Shown one piece after another: positions 37,701-51,485 of a DNA stretch of 64,000 nt (position 1 is the stretch's first letter; each line of letters opens with the position of its first letter). The stretch comes from Hyalella azteca (taxonomy: Eukaryota; Arthropoda; Malacostraca; Amphipoda; Hyalellidae): contig NW_025945688.1 of NCBI RefSeq assembly GCF_000764305.2, positions 80,622 through 144,621 of the forward strand. The letters are read 5' to 3'. Below the pieces are notes generated by a model. The model worked only from the letters and a program-made list of their open reading frames with translations, was not told the origin of the DNA and ran no database searches. The position numbers and the translations under genes were made by a program.

Positions 37701-40700
37701 TCCTACCCCAGTAGAGTGTTCAAAATTATTTTGACTAGGTAGTTTCGATGCGAAAGGAAAGGTTCCTGCTGAAAGACTAGACTGAATAATTTTTCTCGGC
37801 TCCTGCTGATTTCCTGGAACCTGATCCTCAATATTACCTCCATTGAAATTATCAATCACCATGAAATGTGTTTCCGGAGTCAGTTTACCAAAATGTTGAG
37901 AATCTGCTACTTGGAATACTGGATTGCGATGTTCTTCTTGAGGGGCGGCATGAGCATGGCTAAAGCTAGGAGGTTGACCCAACACGCGATCTAAGTTTAA
38001 ATTAACTTGCGATAAATCGAACGGTTGAATAAAGAAATGTGAGAGCTCTTCTTCATCATTGCTGCTATTTGTACTCGTGATATAGTGGCTTGGAGGCCAA
38101 GCGTCCGCCATTTCACTATCAGGATGCAAATTTGAAAAATGCTGATTTTCTCTATTGGACTTACTGAGAAGTGGAAATGGAACATTGGTAGCACTAAATT
38201 CATTTCGCAAGTCCAAAGAAGGAATTTTTCCAAAATTTAATTTGCTCAAATCAAGGCTAGCTACATTGAAGTTGGTAGGTAAGCTTTTGAAATTAAAGTT
38301 AGCGATGCCCAAGTCACTTGCCAATTTAGACAAATCAATGTTGTCAAATTGAAATTGAGGCGAGCTTTCAAGAGCAGGCGCACTCTCATTGCTAGGCAAT
38401 GCGCCTTGCTCTTGAAGCCCTGACAAGTCAAAATTGCTGAAGTCAATTTGGCTAAAATCTAAATTAGAAATTATTGAAGAAAGATCAATCGAAGGCGGCT
38501 GTCCTATTGCAACGAATTCGACGTTGTCTTCATTCTGTGCGGCGGAAGGAGCGACAGTAGCTAAATTGGATGGGGTGGATAAATTCTCTAATATATAATC
38601 AGGTCCTAGATTTCTTATCTCAACGCTAGCGCCTTCGGGAAGTTTGGCATAGTCGAGGCCTGGACCTCCATCGTTTGCCTCGGTGTTCGATGCATAGTCT
38701 TCGTTTGCATCGTCCACCATGGGTGTAGCGGTGAGTTCGGGCAAACCACGGTAGTCAAAGCTCAACTCAACATCCTGTGAGGTGCCAGTAGATAGGGGCT
38801 CTGTGACGACTTCTTTCCCAGCACTAGCTGGAAAAGAAGTTGTTTTGACAAGGATTGATTCGTCTAAATTATTATCCGAATTCACGGTTTCATCTGTGGT
38901 TGGAGTTACTTTTTTGTTTTTGTCTGCTGCGACTGGATTTAATACAGCCTTGTGTACTTCGGTATTATCGTGTATGCTTGGTGTAGGAATTGTTTCAGTA
39001 GCATCATCTGGTCCAGCTGTAGTACCGTTATATCCCGCCTCAGAATAAGTGTAGTCATAATTCGACAGGTCATCTTTGGTGGTCGTGAACTGGGTTGCCG
39101 TTTCATCTAAATAATCATAATCTGTAGTGTAGTATTGAGGAAAATAATCAAATGAGTTTTCTCTAGTTATTTCAGATAATGATTTTGAAATGGAAGCGTT
39201 CGATAGAGGAGGTGGCTGTTCTTGAACCAAAAAGACTTGCAAGTTATCGGTCAATCCCTCACTCAATTTTGGTGGGTTGTCATTAATTGCCTCTTCTTCA
39301 TCATCACGTTGGATCACCAAGCTAGCGATAGGAGATAGCATTTCGCTATTCCCTTGCAAATCGGTATTTTCGGTTAATTCTTCAGGTTCAGTTTGCGTTG
39401 AAGACGTTATTACCGCGGCCACTGTAGGCGATATCACTGGTTTGTTTGTGGTCATTCCTAAATCAGCTTTCATTTCTTCATATTTATTCGTTAATTCCTC
39501 AGTATTATCTCCAGAAGTCTCTGTTCTATCATATTCCGGGGCTGACGATGTAAAACTTTGTTTTTCGTCTTCGTTTACGCGCTCGTCTTTGACTGAAGGC
39601 AATTCCACTCTGTTAATATCATCAGTGGTCTTAACTTCGGATTCCGTACTTGTTTCAGTAGCAGATATGGCAGAGTCGTCTGTTTCCGTCAATTGGTCAT
39701 AAAACTCAGTCATTGAAACGGAAGGTGTTTGATCAGTGGTCAGTGTTTCCGCTCCAGATTCCCTCACGCCCTCAGAATCATAGTCATAATATTCTGTAAT
39801 CATGTCCAACGGAAACAATTCTCCCTTGTTTGCTGATTCAGGCAATTTATTGATGTTACTAGGAACAGTGGATGACTCAAGAGTTTGTGGATGTGGTTCC
39901 CTGCGAGTTTCCTTATCAGCGAAACGTCTTTCCTCTAACATTTTTCTCTCCATTTCACCACCGTCTTCTATTTTTACAGTGTATTCTTCGTTCAGAGGCT
40001 CTGAATCAGTTCTAGATTCCTCAATCATAGCTGACCTTGCAAATTCTTGGACAATTTTATCATTAAGAGTAGAATTCGATGTTAGCTCCTTCGTGCGATC
40101 TTCTGAATTCAATCCTTCGATTAGATCTGCAGAAATTACTTCTTGAATAACAACACTCGGATCTTGACGTTCATCTTCGTTCGGGTAGCTATTGGTGGCT
40201 GGTGTGAAAATGTTTTCATTGTGGGGTGAATCTTCATGCAAACTGTGCTCGAAATCGAGCTTGGTTTCTATTTTACTTTGGTTTTCTTGGCCTCTAATTC
40301 CACCAGATTCTTTCCTATGAAGTGGCAAAGTCTCTTGATCATTCGAAAAGGGAAAATCTTCTTTGTCAGCAAGGTTACCAGCGTCGTTGGGAGCCACGTC
40401 TTCGTATACTGCGTCGTCATAGCTCTCCAACAAGCCTGTAGGTCCATCAGTTATTTCATCAACATTTGAAGGAAGCAATTCCGTTGCGGTTTCAGCACCA
40501 CTGGGACTTACTTGTGACTCTGTAAACGATGATATGGCTTCAACGTTCGTTGGCGTTTTTATTCCATTTTCGGCAATTTCCTTCATCTCTTTCATGTCAT
40601 TTGTCGGAATTATGAGAGGTGGATCCATTTCTCCATCGCCACCATCTTCTATATCGGCCCCAATAGAAAATTTCACACTGTGGTTCACTTGAGGCGACTT

Positions 40701-41462
40701 TTTACCGTCTTTTGTAGTATCAGTAATTAGAATATTGTTTATGCCAAGTTTATCACCGCCTGTTGTTTGATTTAGCAACTGATCCTTCTCCATTTGAAAC
40801 TCCATTCGTCTAGTGAAAGTGACGCTTTTGCTGACGCTGGAGTAGCCGCCCAGGACCTCAACCGGCCTCGGGCGCGGTGCTCCCGAAACCATACCTGAAG
40901 GTGAAAATACATTTTTATGGGTATAAAAAGTGCTTAGGCCTACGATGAAAAAAATTAAAAAATTTATAATTTCATAATGTTGGTTTTCGACACTAAAGAA
41001 TATGCTGCATTACTGATATTCAATAATACACTTCCGTTATCCTGTTTAAATTATGATACTTTCAACTTGGAAAGAAATGCAACGTGGCACAAAATACCAT
41101 GAAATAAAAGCTTAAACTAACTTGGTATAAAAATGCATCGGCAATTAGTATGCACAGGTTTTGATGCTCGCGGTACTGTTAATTATCAAGGTTATACATA
41201 GAAGGCCACTTCTATACAAATTGTTCAAATCATTCTATTGCTAGTAAATCCATTCTGTATGCGACCGTAAGTCAAATACTCATTCATCATTTAAAAAAAT
41301 CATGATTCCTTGTAGCTGCTAACATCGCGGACATGCCTCCTTTCACTCTAATATTTTCGTGTGCACTCCAGATGATCGCAACCGAACAATGTACACGTTG
41401 TGTTACTTACCATGGAGAACATAAATAAGGACGATAACAAGGACCATCCATCTCACTATCAT
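31772..41462 (-). CDS. SMPD1: Acid sphingomyelinase with giant N-terminal extension (12 exons, 1905 aa)
   Basis: Hydrolyses sphingomyelin to ceramide and phosphocholine in lysosomes or outside the cell. Exons in order: 41411-41462, 36967-40894, 36461-36635, 36117-36272, 35631-35860, 34662-34787, 34260-34418, 33770-33964, 33209-33379, 32829-33024, 32047-32234, 31772-31913. Every junction is GT-AG and in phase. Exon 1 is a signal peptide (MVLVIVLIYVLHG) with an in-frame TAA three codons upstream of its ATG. A saposin-B domain with six cysteines spans exons 3-4 (about residues 1327-1420). The zinc metallophosphoesterase ligands are all present: D1451 and H1453 (ISDLH), D1561 (ITGDLPPHD), N1601/H1602 (GNHE), H1709 (HIPPG), H1743 and H1745 (SGHQH). 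The enzyme part, about 580 residues, is close to the ~630 of human SMPD1, but without its proline-rich linker. Exon 2 adds 1,308 extra residues. Confidence 0.95.
35351..35600. repeat. 50-bp tandem repeat, 5 copies, in sphingomyelinase intron 5
   Basis: TTGCACAAAATAAATTATTA starts a 50-bp unit at 35351, 35401, 35451, 35501 and 35551, giving an exact 50-bp period with a few substitutions per unit. It lies 31 bp downstream of the splice donor after exon 35631-35860. Confidence 0.95.
36967..40894 (-). CDS. Exon 2 of the sphingomyelinase: 1,308-residue cysteine-free acidic extension
   Basis: A single exon, residues 18-1326 of the protein, placed between signal peptide and saposin domain. It contains no cysteine at all, is rich in Asp, Glu, Ser and Thr, and looks disordered. 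Acid-tyrosine clusters such as ITEYYDYDSEG and TTDYDYLDE occur at about residues 385-395 and 620-630. Near residues 816-915 and 1179-1247 it has runs with a five-residue period (LDFSQ-IDFSN-FDLSG and IDLSG-IDFSK-INFAE-LDIPK), close to the pentapeptide-repeat pattern. Acceptor TTCACCTTCAG and donor GA|GTAAGG fit both neighbours in phase. Function unknown. An artefactual fusion is unlikely because no initiation or polyadenylation signal was seen between it and the saposin exon, but transcript evidence is needed. Confidence 0.87.
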
Positions 41463-44400
41463 CTTGTATTAGTTGAAGAAAACTATTCGTTTGTAAAATA
41501 CGAAGGCGATTATCAGCGTCCTATAAATGGCCGATGTTTGTCCGGCGTCGATCCTGCTCAGATTTTCAATGAGGTCAGACTTTGCTCTAGAATGACTGCT
41601 CCTGAAAAGAAAAAAACATAGAATTATTATAATTTTGATTGATGCAGTGGCTAAGGAAAAAGTTGTGTTAGATACATTACATTTTGATGTTAAATAAAGT
41701 CGTACTTGAATCACAGAACAAATACGAATCACAGAACTCAAGCAGGATAGAATTTGGCACCATAAAATCATTTATTCAGTTTCGACTGAAGAAACCAGTT
41801 AAGCAGTTTATTCAATACTTTCATGGTTAGAAACTTTGTCATAGTGGTATAAAATAGCGGATAAATCTTCAAATACACTTTTATTCTAACCAATCCATTG
41901 AAGGTTAGTTTCTGCCATCGATGACACAGATATATTAAGGTCTACTTTGCGGATGCATGATTCAGCACGTTGCGCTTGACACACTGGCATGAGCCAATGC
42001 ACCATGACAGAGGTCTTGGAACACGTAAGTACTTCCAAGTTCCTTTCTCTAAGATGAGCGAGTTTTTTGAGCCTTGTGTCTGATCCAGTGTTCCGGTAGA
42101 AAAACAAGCGCCGAGTATTGGAGAACGTCCACTCAAAAACATTCTGGACGACCTGCTTCGCTAACCCCTGCGATGCTAATTTTTGTAACCCATTACTTAC
42201 GTTAACATCAAATGAGGTTTTAATTTTTTGCATTCAGAATTAAATTTAACGAGTGTTTAATGAGTTATTTAAGTTTGCAAATATAGGGAAAGAATCCGAC
42301 GTAGAAAAATAAGATTTTATAAGTGAGTTTTCGGAGGAAAAAAAAGAATGCCATATCGACAAATAATAGATCAGCTATACTATAAAACCCAAATGATTAG
42401 TTTTAATTATTCTGTTGTCTGAATTAATTATTCTTCAATAATGTACGTTTCTGATTACACCGCCGTCTGTCATGCGTTACACAACCACCGAAAGTCGACG
42501 AATGATGCAAGAAACGAAAAAGAGTTCAGCCGTGAGTGAGCGTTGCGACCTTCCCTGTTCGTTAACGGCATTCACTTCGAAAATCATCGGCTGCCAGGTA
42601 CCATATCTTCAGTCACTCATGGTCGTCGCGAACGATTCTTTTATTCCAAAAGGACATACATTTCCATAAGAAAGCTGTCAATTCTTGACACAGAGTGTCA
42701 GCGGGTTTAATTTATAATATACTTGAAATGCTCACTGAAGAGAGGTAGATCAGGTAATTTAATTGTTGGTCACAAGCACTGCGCAGTCTCACTGGCATGT
42801 TCTTGAATACAGCTCACATTATAACCGGTCTACCCACGAGACGCAGCAATCACTAAGTCAATTTGAACAAAAAATAAAAGTTTCAATCTACAAAGAAGCT
42901 AAGATGCTTGGCGATCGATAAGCGACTACCGCATAGCGACAACGGAACAGAAAGCCAACTTTTGTCGCCATTTTACACGGCGAGACGTTGCGGTGGCGAG
43001 ACTTGTTATAGACACTCATGCAAGAGTCAAATCTGTAACTGCATATGCTATACATTTTGCATCTGTGGTGTCAAATGCATAAAAAAACAGAAATCTTTCA
43101 TAGAAATTATGAAAGAAAGCGCCGCTACATTAGTTGTGAAAAAACACCATGACTTGTTCTACAAACTCTGCAAGTGACGATGCATGCATGAGCTTTGTCG
43201 GTGGAGCTGCATTGGCGGTATCCTGAGGACGATCAAGTCTCACTCACAGCCGGAGGCACCTCGAGCAGACCAGTCCTGGCCACCGGCCTACCTATCAACT
43301 GGGCTCATAAAATATAAAGAACGGCCGGATTTTTCCGGGTATAATTCAGCGCAATTTCGCATTATATTGAAGGGCGAAAGGACACCGTATGGGTTTACAC
43401 TTCGTTTTTCGACTGCATTCCCGAAAAACTTGTGTCATTGGAAACATGATGTTCGCAGAGATCGTAAACTAGTCACCAACTAATGGACTTAGTAATTATT
43501 ATACCCTATCATTCAGATTGAATTTCAGTATTTTTGAATATGAACGATACAATTGGATGATTGAATTGAATTATTTTTCTTTCCCCACTTGGATACCAGC
43601 GTACATATACCCTGAAAATCTGTACCACACTCTCCATTATATGGCGCAAAATGACCAAGATTTCACGCGCTACAACTAAGCTAAAATTATAAATTAAAAA
43701 AAACTGGTGAGGGTTAAGAAAAAAGCTTCATCGTCGCCACTTTTTAATATCGTCGTTAATATTCATTTCGTTATTACAAATACTTTATTCCACGATGCAT
43801 AGTGAATACTTCGTGAGTACATATACTCTCATGGTGATTTTGTCGTTATATTAGAATGGAACTAAATTTACGGGATCGTGGATATGAAGTACAACATTTT
43901 TTTCAGTTTTTACTGAGTTATCAATGCTATGCGCCTTCTATGTTTCAGAACGGTTAATAAAAAATTATTGCATAATAATCAATTGGGGTTACAACTGAAT
44001 TTGGCAAAGGTTAATTTTCAGACAAAAACTTAAATCCAGAAGTGCACTTGGCCCCTCGCATGCATCGCAAAAATGATTGCTTGAAAAAACCAAACTTCGT
44101 CGGTGTGAAATTTCTGGCGCAGTGCAAAGTCGGCAGCGACAGAACACTTGCACACATAGATGACTCGGCAAGAACATCTCACCTCCTGCAACTTCCCTTC
44201 CAGCGAGGATTAAGTGGTCAAAAATTGTCTTTTTTAAACTTCATACGCCAATTTCGTGCTTTCTGTTTACTGAATCAACATGAGAGGATGAGCTGTCGAC
44301 AAGCCTCACGACACAAACATTCCCTGCTTTGGTGAAAACATGTTTATCTGATCGTTTAGCGAAATCAACGCAGCTCTGTTCTCAAAGACTACACTACAAC

Positions 44401-44534
44401 CACCGAATGCTGTGACATTAGTAAGTTTTGTAAATACTGCACAACTATCACATCAGGCGAAGAAAAAATAAATAGTTGAACGTATGTAAATTACAAGCAT
44501 TGGCGTTTACTCAACGAGTTGCGAAATGCCTTTC

Positions 44535-44895
44535 CCTGAAACAGATACTTTCAGTTTTTGGTTCTTCCTCTCTGTTTTCACAACCTCATAACAGTTACAT
44601 CCAGTTTTGAACTCTGTTCGGTCTTTCACAATATCAAATCATTCACTTTAAATTTTTAATTTTGTGCCTCCCTTTTCAAAATTTCATATGAGTTACTTTC
44701 GGTTCTTAAGAATTTTCTACCTCCCGGTTTTTATAATTACACAACAGTTACTCAAGCTCTTAGTTCTGCATCTCACTTTTCATGACCCTATAGAAGTTAC
44801 TCTCAGTTTTCATAACTGTGCTTACGTTTTCGTAAGTCCAAAATAGTTACTTTTAGTTTCTAGTTCTCCGTCTCTGTTTCCTCAACTCTCGGTCT
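44535..44895 (+). repeat. Degenerate repeat, ~70-80-bp period
   Basis: About five diverged units built around AGTTACTTTCAGTTTT...AGTTCT...TCTCTGTTTTCA, pyrimidine-rich on this strand. No coding frame runs through it. Confidence 0.5.
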
Positions 44896-47800
44896 ACTAA
44901 ACAAGTTTCATGAAAGTACTAAATTAAATGTGAATTTTCGTGTGAACGCTGATGAGAAAAGAAAAATTTTAAATTAAAAGATAATTTATTTGGAAAAATC
45001 ATAGCTAATTGCAGGCTAAAACGAATAAAGTGATAATTTGCAGCTACGATTCAGGTTCTTTCCCTTTTTCGAATAAGTATATCCTCAGTAATTCCATTCG
45101 AGGCGTTACATTCATTAGCTCGTGAAGCTCTTGAAATAAATATTGAATGTAATTGCTGATGGTGTCGTAATTGTTGCGTAAGGCATTTTAAGCTAGCAAT
45201 GCCCGTCAATTTCCAATACTATACGTACGGACATGGAAGTGTGCTGCTTACTTGATCACTTTCATTGCAGCTTATGCACTTTCACTCCCGCGTTAACCCA
45301 GTAACATGGAAGACATCGTAAGTCGCGTCAGGCTGCGTATAGGCAACGCAATTCAGATCAGGTATGCCATGCGGGAACGTATGTCAAGAAAGAATGCATC
45401 GCTTCTTAATAACCATACAATTATTAACGAAGAACTCCACTTTTTATAAATATTCCAGCGTAAAAATGCCTGCGTTATCAATATAGCGCAAATAACCCTA
45501 AGTTGATCAGCCGTTTTTTATAAATTTGTGTCGAAGGTTATATAAAATGTCATCTTATGAACTAAGTAAATTTGTTCTTTTGACAATATTTTATGATATA
45601 TGTGTCGTTTTAGGGTTTATTTGGATGATACATTGACGTACAATTCTAGCTTGATTAGCTAGAAATGTCATAAGTGATGAGGTAAATTTGCGCCTGATTG
45701 AATTTTCTTCCAAAAGACCTGCGCACACCTCAGACTGTGAATGTAAGTGAATGTCAGCCGGTTAAACATTTCAGTAGATGAGAAGAAAGTAAAAGGCTAA
45801 AAAAATTGTCAAAAAAACTATTTCTGCGTTTGGACCTCGCGGGAGAAAGGCCAAACTTGGCGTAAGGGCAAGGACGTGTGATGAGGCAGGCAGGCGAAGA
45901 ATGTTTGAATGCATGTTGTGTATATAACCACCTTACAATAGTTATTTAAATTAATTGCCAAAAATATTTCTAGCTTAATTATTCTAGCTTGGACTTGAAC
46001 AAAAATATTTGCTCCACGAAATATAGTCCAGTGTGAGACAGGTCTGCGAATTAATATACAAGCGCATGTACGAAGCGTGTGACGTTAGCAATTGTGTTAC
46101 AGCGCTGGCAAATACAGGGGATATACATGTTTATTTGTTTAATTCTACACAGTCGCAATAAATAAATTAATTAAACAAATAAAGTATATATTTTTCATAT
46201 ACTTGTTCGTAACTGCGTCTGGCGCGGTACAAAAAAATTTGAAAAAGTCGATAATAACTTTTTAAACAGGTTTGAAAATCATGAACAACTGCAAAGATTT
46301 TTCGTATCGCGAACTCTATAGCCTCATTACCCGCTGCTATTATAGAGTGCGTGATATGAAACATTTGAGTAAATTTGAACCCGAAAGGAGCTGATGCATT
46401 CAATGCAATAAAAAGCAATCCCGTCCAGATGAACAAATTAGAAAGGAGCTCTCATGATTCATTATTACCAGAATTTTTGAACGAATGAGAGAAGAATGTC
46501 GAATTGTTATTATTAACTCGTATACTGTCGCTATGCCATTCAAATCCCAACGCTTTTTGAAAGGCTTTTAGATCCCAATTCCACTTTTAGCGCGCTATTA
46601 CTTCTGATTTTCATTTTATTGCACTAGGGATACAGAATAATATAAATGTACCTAAACCATATTAGGCGGATTAATGCGTCAGTAATGTTTTTGTTCCATA
46701 CCCTAAATCTTCCAAGGGAGTAAGTACAGCATAGAGCTCCTATAATACTGAGCTGTGCGATGGCCTGTCCTGTTCAATATAATCACTTTTTTATGATTTC
46801 AGTCCAAGGCCATGCGGTACAAATTAAGGCTTAGGTGTAAATTCCAATTCCACTGCACGCAATCATTTGCCTCTATCCAAATTGACGCCGAGTTATGCAA
46901 TGTGGCGGCATAAAGTGATCGTGTATAGATAAGTTTCTCGTTCAAACGGAGTACCAACTGCTTCATAATGGTAATAATTAAATATAACTTCATTGACACA
47001 CAAAAATCATTTACAGAACGGTATATTTTTACAAGACGTTATTTCCCAGTTTATGCAAGATTCATTAAGGCGTGTAAAATTGAAACTTATCCTAGTTCCA
47101 AGTAATGACAATTAGGGACTCCGTCACCGACTGGTCTTTTTAACAATTAAGTCTAAACAATAGCCCCTTGTTTTAACATCATTAAATTTCCTAATTGACG
47201 ATCACCATTTTAAATTCTACTGCCTGTTAAAATATTTTTTTCGATTGCTTGTAATGCTATTCCTACGCACCTTCTACTAATCAAGGTCCCCTTAGCCTGA
47301 TAAAACATCTCTCGCCAAGTCGCCGGCAGCTGGTATCAAGGATACCTTCTTGCAGCGCGTTGCGGTCTCTGAAGACTTGTTTTGAAGACCAACACTACTT
47401 TGATATCCCACAGTAGTGGCAATCGAGGATTTTATAGTGAATGAATGTGTAATGTTAATAAAAGTGAAGGTAAGCATGCTGGTAAATTTGCGAATCGAGG
47501 CTATGAGATATCAACAGCAACATACAGCATAGTGATGCCAATTTTTCGCCACTGCGCCAGCTATAACGAAGGCTGCACAAATGAAAGTTATATATAAGAA
47601 ATGAGCAATATGTTTTGTGTCGTCCTTGCTACACGCATGAGCAACCATAACGCAAGAGGTGGAGCAATGCCCAGAAAATATCTAAAAAAGCGTGACACGC
47701 AGCGACCAGCAATGACCTTCTGCATTAAAAACTCGCGGCCTAATTTTGTTTGCACACCAGATGCAAAATAAGAATTATTTAGTAAAAAAATTATACCAAC

Positions 47801-49350
47801 ACTGACAGGTTCTGTTTATCTTGTCGAGATTTACAGACCACTGTCTGTGTTCGAGGCAAATCATGCAAAAAACGCAAAGAAAATTTTTTGCTGAATTCCT
47901 GCGAGTTGAAACCGTGCAAGCGTTGCATGCACACTGTGCTTGAGAGCTGTCAAGAGGTCAATGAACACGTGACCTGCGTCTCACAATCGCTCGAAAGTTC
48001 AGTACAAGAATAAGAGTCAAAAGTTAAGGGCAGACAAAGGCTGGGTCGTAAGAATAAGAATAATAAGGGGCATAGTGTAGTCCAGCGAAGGCCTTGGAAG
48101 AAGGAAATGAATACTTATGATCGACGAGGCCAATGAGCGCGTTGATGAAATACATACTGTATATGCAGATCCTCACGAAAATGCACTGGCTTTGAATTTA
48201 GAAAGGAATAAAAAATTTTAGTGTGGCCTCCTGAGCACTTTCTCGCAACAATTTCTGGCCTATGTTTAATTAACGAGACTCAAGAAGGCGTAATATGAGC
48301 ATAGATGGCAGATGTTTGGTTATGCCTATGCCTGGGTCTTGATTTGAGCAAAGGATAAAATCGTGAAAAATTATTTTTTACAAAAAAATAAGATTACGGA
48401 TCAACAAGTATCACTTGTAAGCAGGTTAGGCAGATGATGGACAAAAACAAGGCCTCAATGTGAGGGTAGGAGACGAAAGTTTTGCTTTGGCGTTACGAGA
48501 GAATACCACTTCACTTTATTTCATGGCTCTAGTAAATTTGAGCGAAAAAATATATTTTTGTGGGATGACAGTGTATTTATTTTGCACCATATTCAAGCTA
48601 TTCGTGATAAATTGATGTATGTTAGAAATTTCACTTTCTATGCAAACACATTTATGTATATCCGTAAACAATACTCATTCTTCACTACACACTATATTAA
48701 CTATAGGATGTGTTAAAATTTGTATTTGAATAGCAAGTTACTTACCCGAGACCATTCATCATTGTTTTAAAATATTGTGTTCAATCTCAATAGAATATTA
48801 GAAAGGCAATCGAATGCGTTCTATACCGAATCAGATTGCAATCACGCATTGTTCTGTACGGGCTCCTTGCATGCAGAAGTGACCCAGTATCATGTTTTCT
48901 TTGTGTAGAAACATCGTCCTATTTCAATTTTCTACGCATAAACTTCGAGATGTGAACATAAATATTTTAATAATAATTTTAATTTAATTAGCTAATAATA
49001 ACAATAATTTCAAGAATTCGCTAATTATAATAATAATTGTAATAATTCGCTCATTGTAGTTTTAATAATTTGCTCAAAATGTGTTTAATAAAGATATAAA
49101 AAATAGATATTTTCCCAGTAAACTAGGCAGTTGCCGTTCTCTTCGTACTTGAACTCAGCGTTCAGTTCACGGACAGGAAACTGACGAAACTTGACGAAAT
49201 TCTAAATACCACTCACGACGATACTGCATGCCATGAGGGGGACTTATGTGGGGATCTTTTGTGTTGTGCAATGCAATACCTTGCTCATTGATGCGAGGTT
49301 ACCACAATAAACTGCCAGTTTCCCCATCCAATCGCTTGTGGTGAGCAAAT

Positions 49351-50277
49351 GCGAGGCTAAGCCTTGTTATTTTCCTTTTTATGGTGTCTGACACAACTGA
49401 CAATTTCAGTGGCGAACAATGTCGCACAGAAGTGAACCCAGAAACACAAAGAAGCGGCAAAGCCACAAGCGATAGTGAATTTTATGAATGCAGTTTTTGG
49501 AGAGCTTTTTCGTGTATATGACCTACTTAACATTTTTTCCATTGCCGCATGAATCTAGAAGACCTCACATCAATATTAATTAAAAAATGGAAATTATTAA
49601 AATTTAAATTTTTCTTTCATTTTTATAAACATCGAAAATCACTTAGATAATTTTAAGAAACATGGAAGGAGCTAGTTTCAGGCATTACGATAAAATAATT
49701 ATTAATAATATGTAAAATAATACCTATTAAATGATATAATATAAAAAATTAATATAATAAATCAATATATATTTAATTATATTAATGATATTATATAATG
49801 GCAGTATAATTTGAAATAATAATTATTCAATGTGATATATATTAATCGTATTACTTCTTAAATCAAATAAATATTAGCAATATATTCTACGACAATATTG
49901 CTCATACAAAACATCTAACATGAACAATGGACATATTCAGATAGTAATAATCATTTACTCAAAAATTTAATGATATACTCACTATTAAAGTAAAATAATT
50001 TCTAATTTACAAAAGATTCCCTATGAGGCGAAAATTAAAAAAAAAACGAACCAGAAATAAGTCCAAACGAGAGCATAAATATTCTATTACCAGAGCTTCT
50101 GAAAAGACAATCTGGCGTGCAATGATTTAATGTCTGATACCGTCACAGTACCATCACTGCAACAATCACACCGCCATCACTGCAACAATCACACCGCCAT
50201 CACTGCAACAATCACACCGCCATCACATCACTGCAACAATCACAGCACCATCACTGCAACAATCACAGCACACAGTA
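49351..50277 (+). repeat. Dispersed repeat copy A ending in a 23-bp satellite
   Basis: Its first 200 bases (CTTGTTATTTTCCTTTT ... CTAGAAGACCTCA) and later blocks (such as ATTCTACGACAATATTGCTC) match 59680-60388 in the same order and orientation, with some insertions. Both copies end in tandem 23-bp units; here the unit is CCATCACTGCAACAATCACACCG truncated in places (50148-50277). No coding capacity was found. Probably a transposable-element family. Confidence 0.85.
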
Positions 50278-51485
50278 ATCAAGGTAGGCGAAGAATTTAC
50301 AGAGTGAAATTTTTAACATTGCTGGAACATGATGATTGTACAGGTACTCAGAATGATATCCTTCATGTATTGAGTGGAAAACAGAAATATCATTATAATT
50401 ACTGACGAAATTAACCATATAAAAATATTTCAATTAAACCGAATTTGATTAGAGGCCAGCTGTAATTGTTCCGTGTAAAGAAACTAGTTTTTTATTAGTG
50501 AATATACTTCAATTTTTTATAATAATACATGCGATAAGTATCGAACAATACCATCATTGTGAAAGTAATTAATTTGTATATTATCAAGTTCATTTCAAAT
50601 TGATAAAATTTAATTAAAAGAAAACTTTTAGTTACCGTAAGAATTCAAACCTCGCATCTTAGTTTGTTTAACACGTTAGAATTCATATATAGTATGTTTA
50701 AGTTGGACTTTTATGAATTTTTTCTAGCCTTTGAAAGACTAGTTCTCAGCATAAATTTAAAGAATGTTTCCACTCCTAACCGCCCAAAGTTTCTTGGGAA
50801 CTGGCAGAGCTTAGCTTACCGTCATTTTTACGGCTTTAAGTCATATATTCTTTTTCTATTTCAGCCCAGTGACACGCTTCTATTGAAAAACTTGGCCAAA
50901 AATAAAGACTTGATCATATGTTTCAATTAAACCCACATCCACCGTCTTTATGACAACAATCACCCGTCTCAGCAACCACCTCTCACAATTTGACCCAATA
51001 TGAAAGCAGTCGTGCCCCAACATCGGAAAGTATTTGCTAACAAAGAAGCTCTACTCACCAGAATCTCTTGTCTTTCGATCAAACTTCTTATTCAAAAATT
51101 ATCCTCTCTATTTTTCGTAAATTTTGTTCATGAATTTTCCAGACTTTTTCATTGATGAAGAAATGATTCTTTTTTTTAATTATGTTCTCAGAATGTCTTT
51201 TACCAGGCAGAGCAGAAAAATTTGCAGAAATTTTCACTTTGAAAAAACTAAATTCAATGTACGTAAAAAAGCTGTACTGGGTGCAGTGCAAAAAGCACTA
51301 CCGCAATTCGTGTTGAAGCTCAATTAGAGTTTCACATGCCCTCTGGTATTAGCTGCGACTGAAAGGTTGAAAAAAAAGCTTAAAAGCACAACATATACAA
51401 TAACACAAAAAAATGTATTTCAAATAACTCAGATAATACCAAGAATTTAAAAGAAAATAAAATAGCCAAAAAAATGCACTATTTT

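Noticed and set aside
37183..40469. Several plus-strand frames of 60-140 codons
   Set aside because: Antisense shadows of the long sphingomyelinase exon.
41886..42233. Minus-strand 115-codon frame upstream of the sphingomyelinase
   Set aside because: No recognised domain, no phase-matched neighbour; the sphingomyelinase already starts with a signal peptide preceded by an in-frame stop.
42520..42600. Possible paralogous exon sharing SLTAEL with the membrane protein exon at 27084-27168
   Set aside because: Only about 14 bases match, and the rest of the segment diverges; likely chance.
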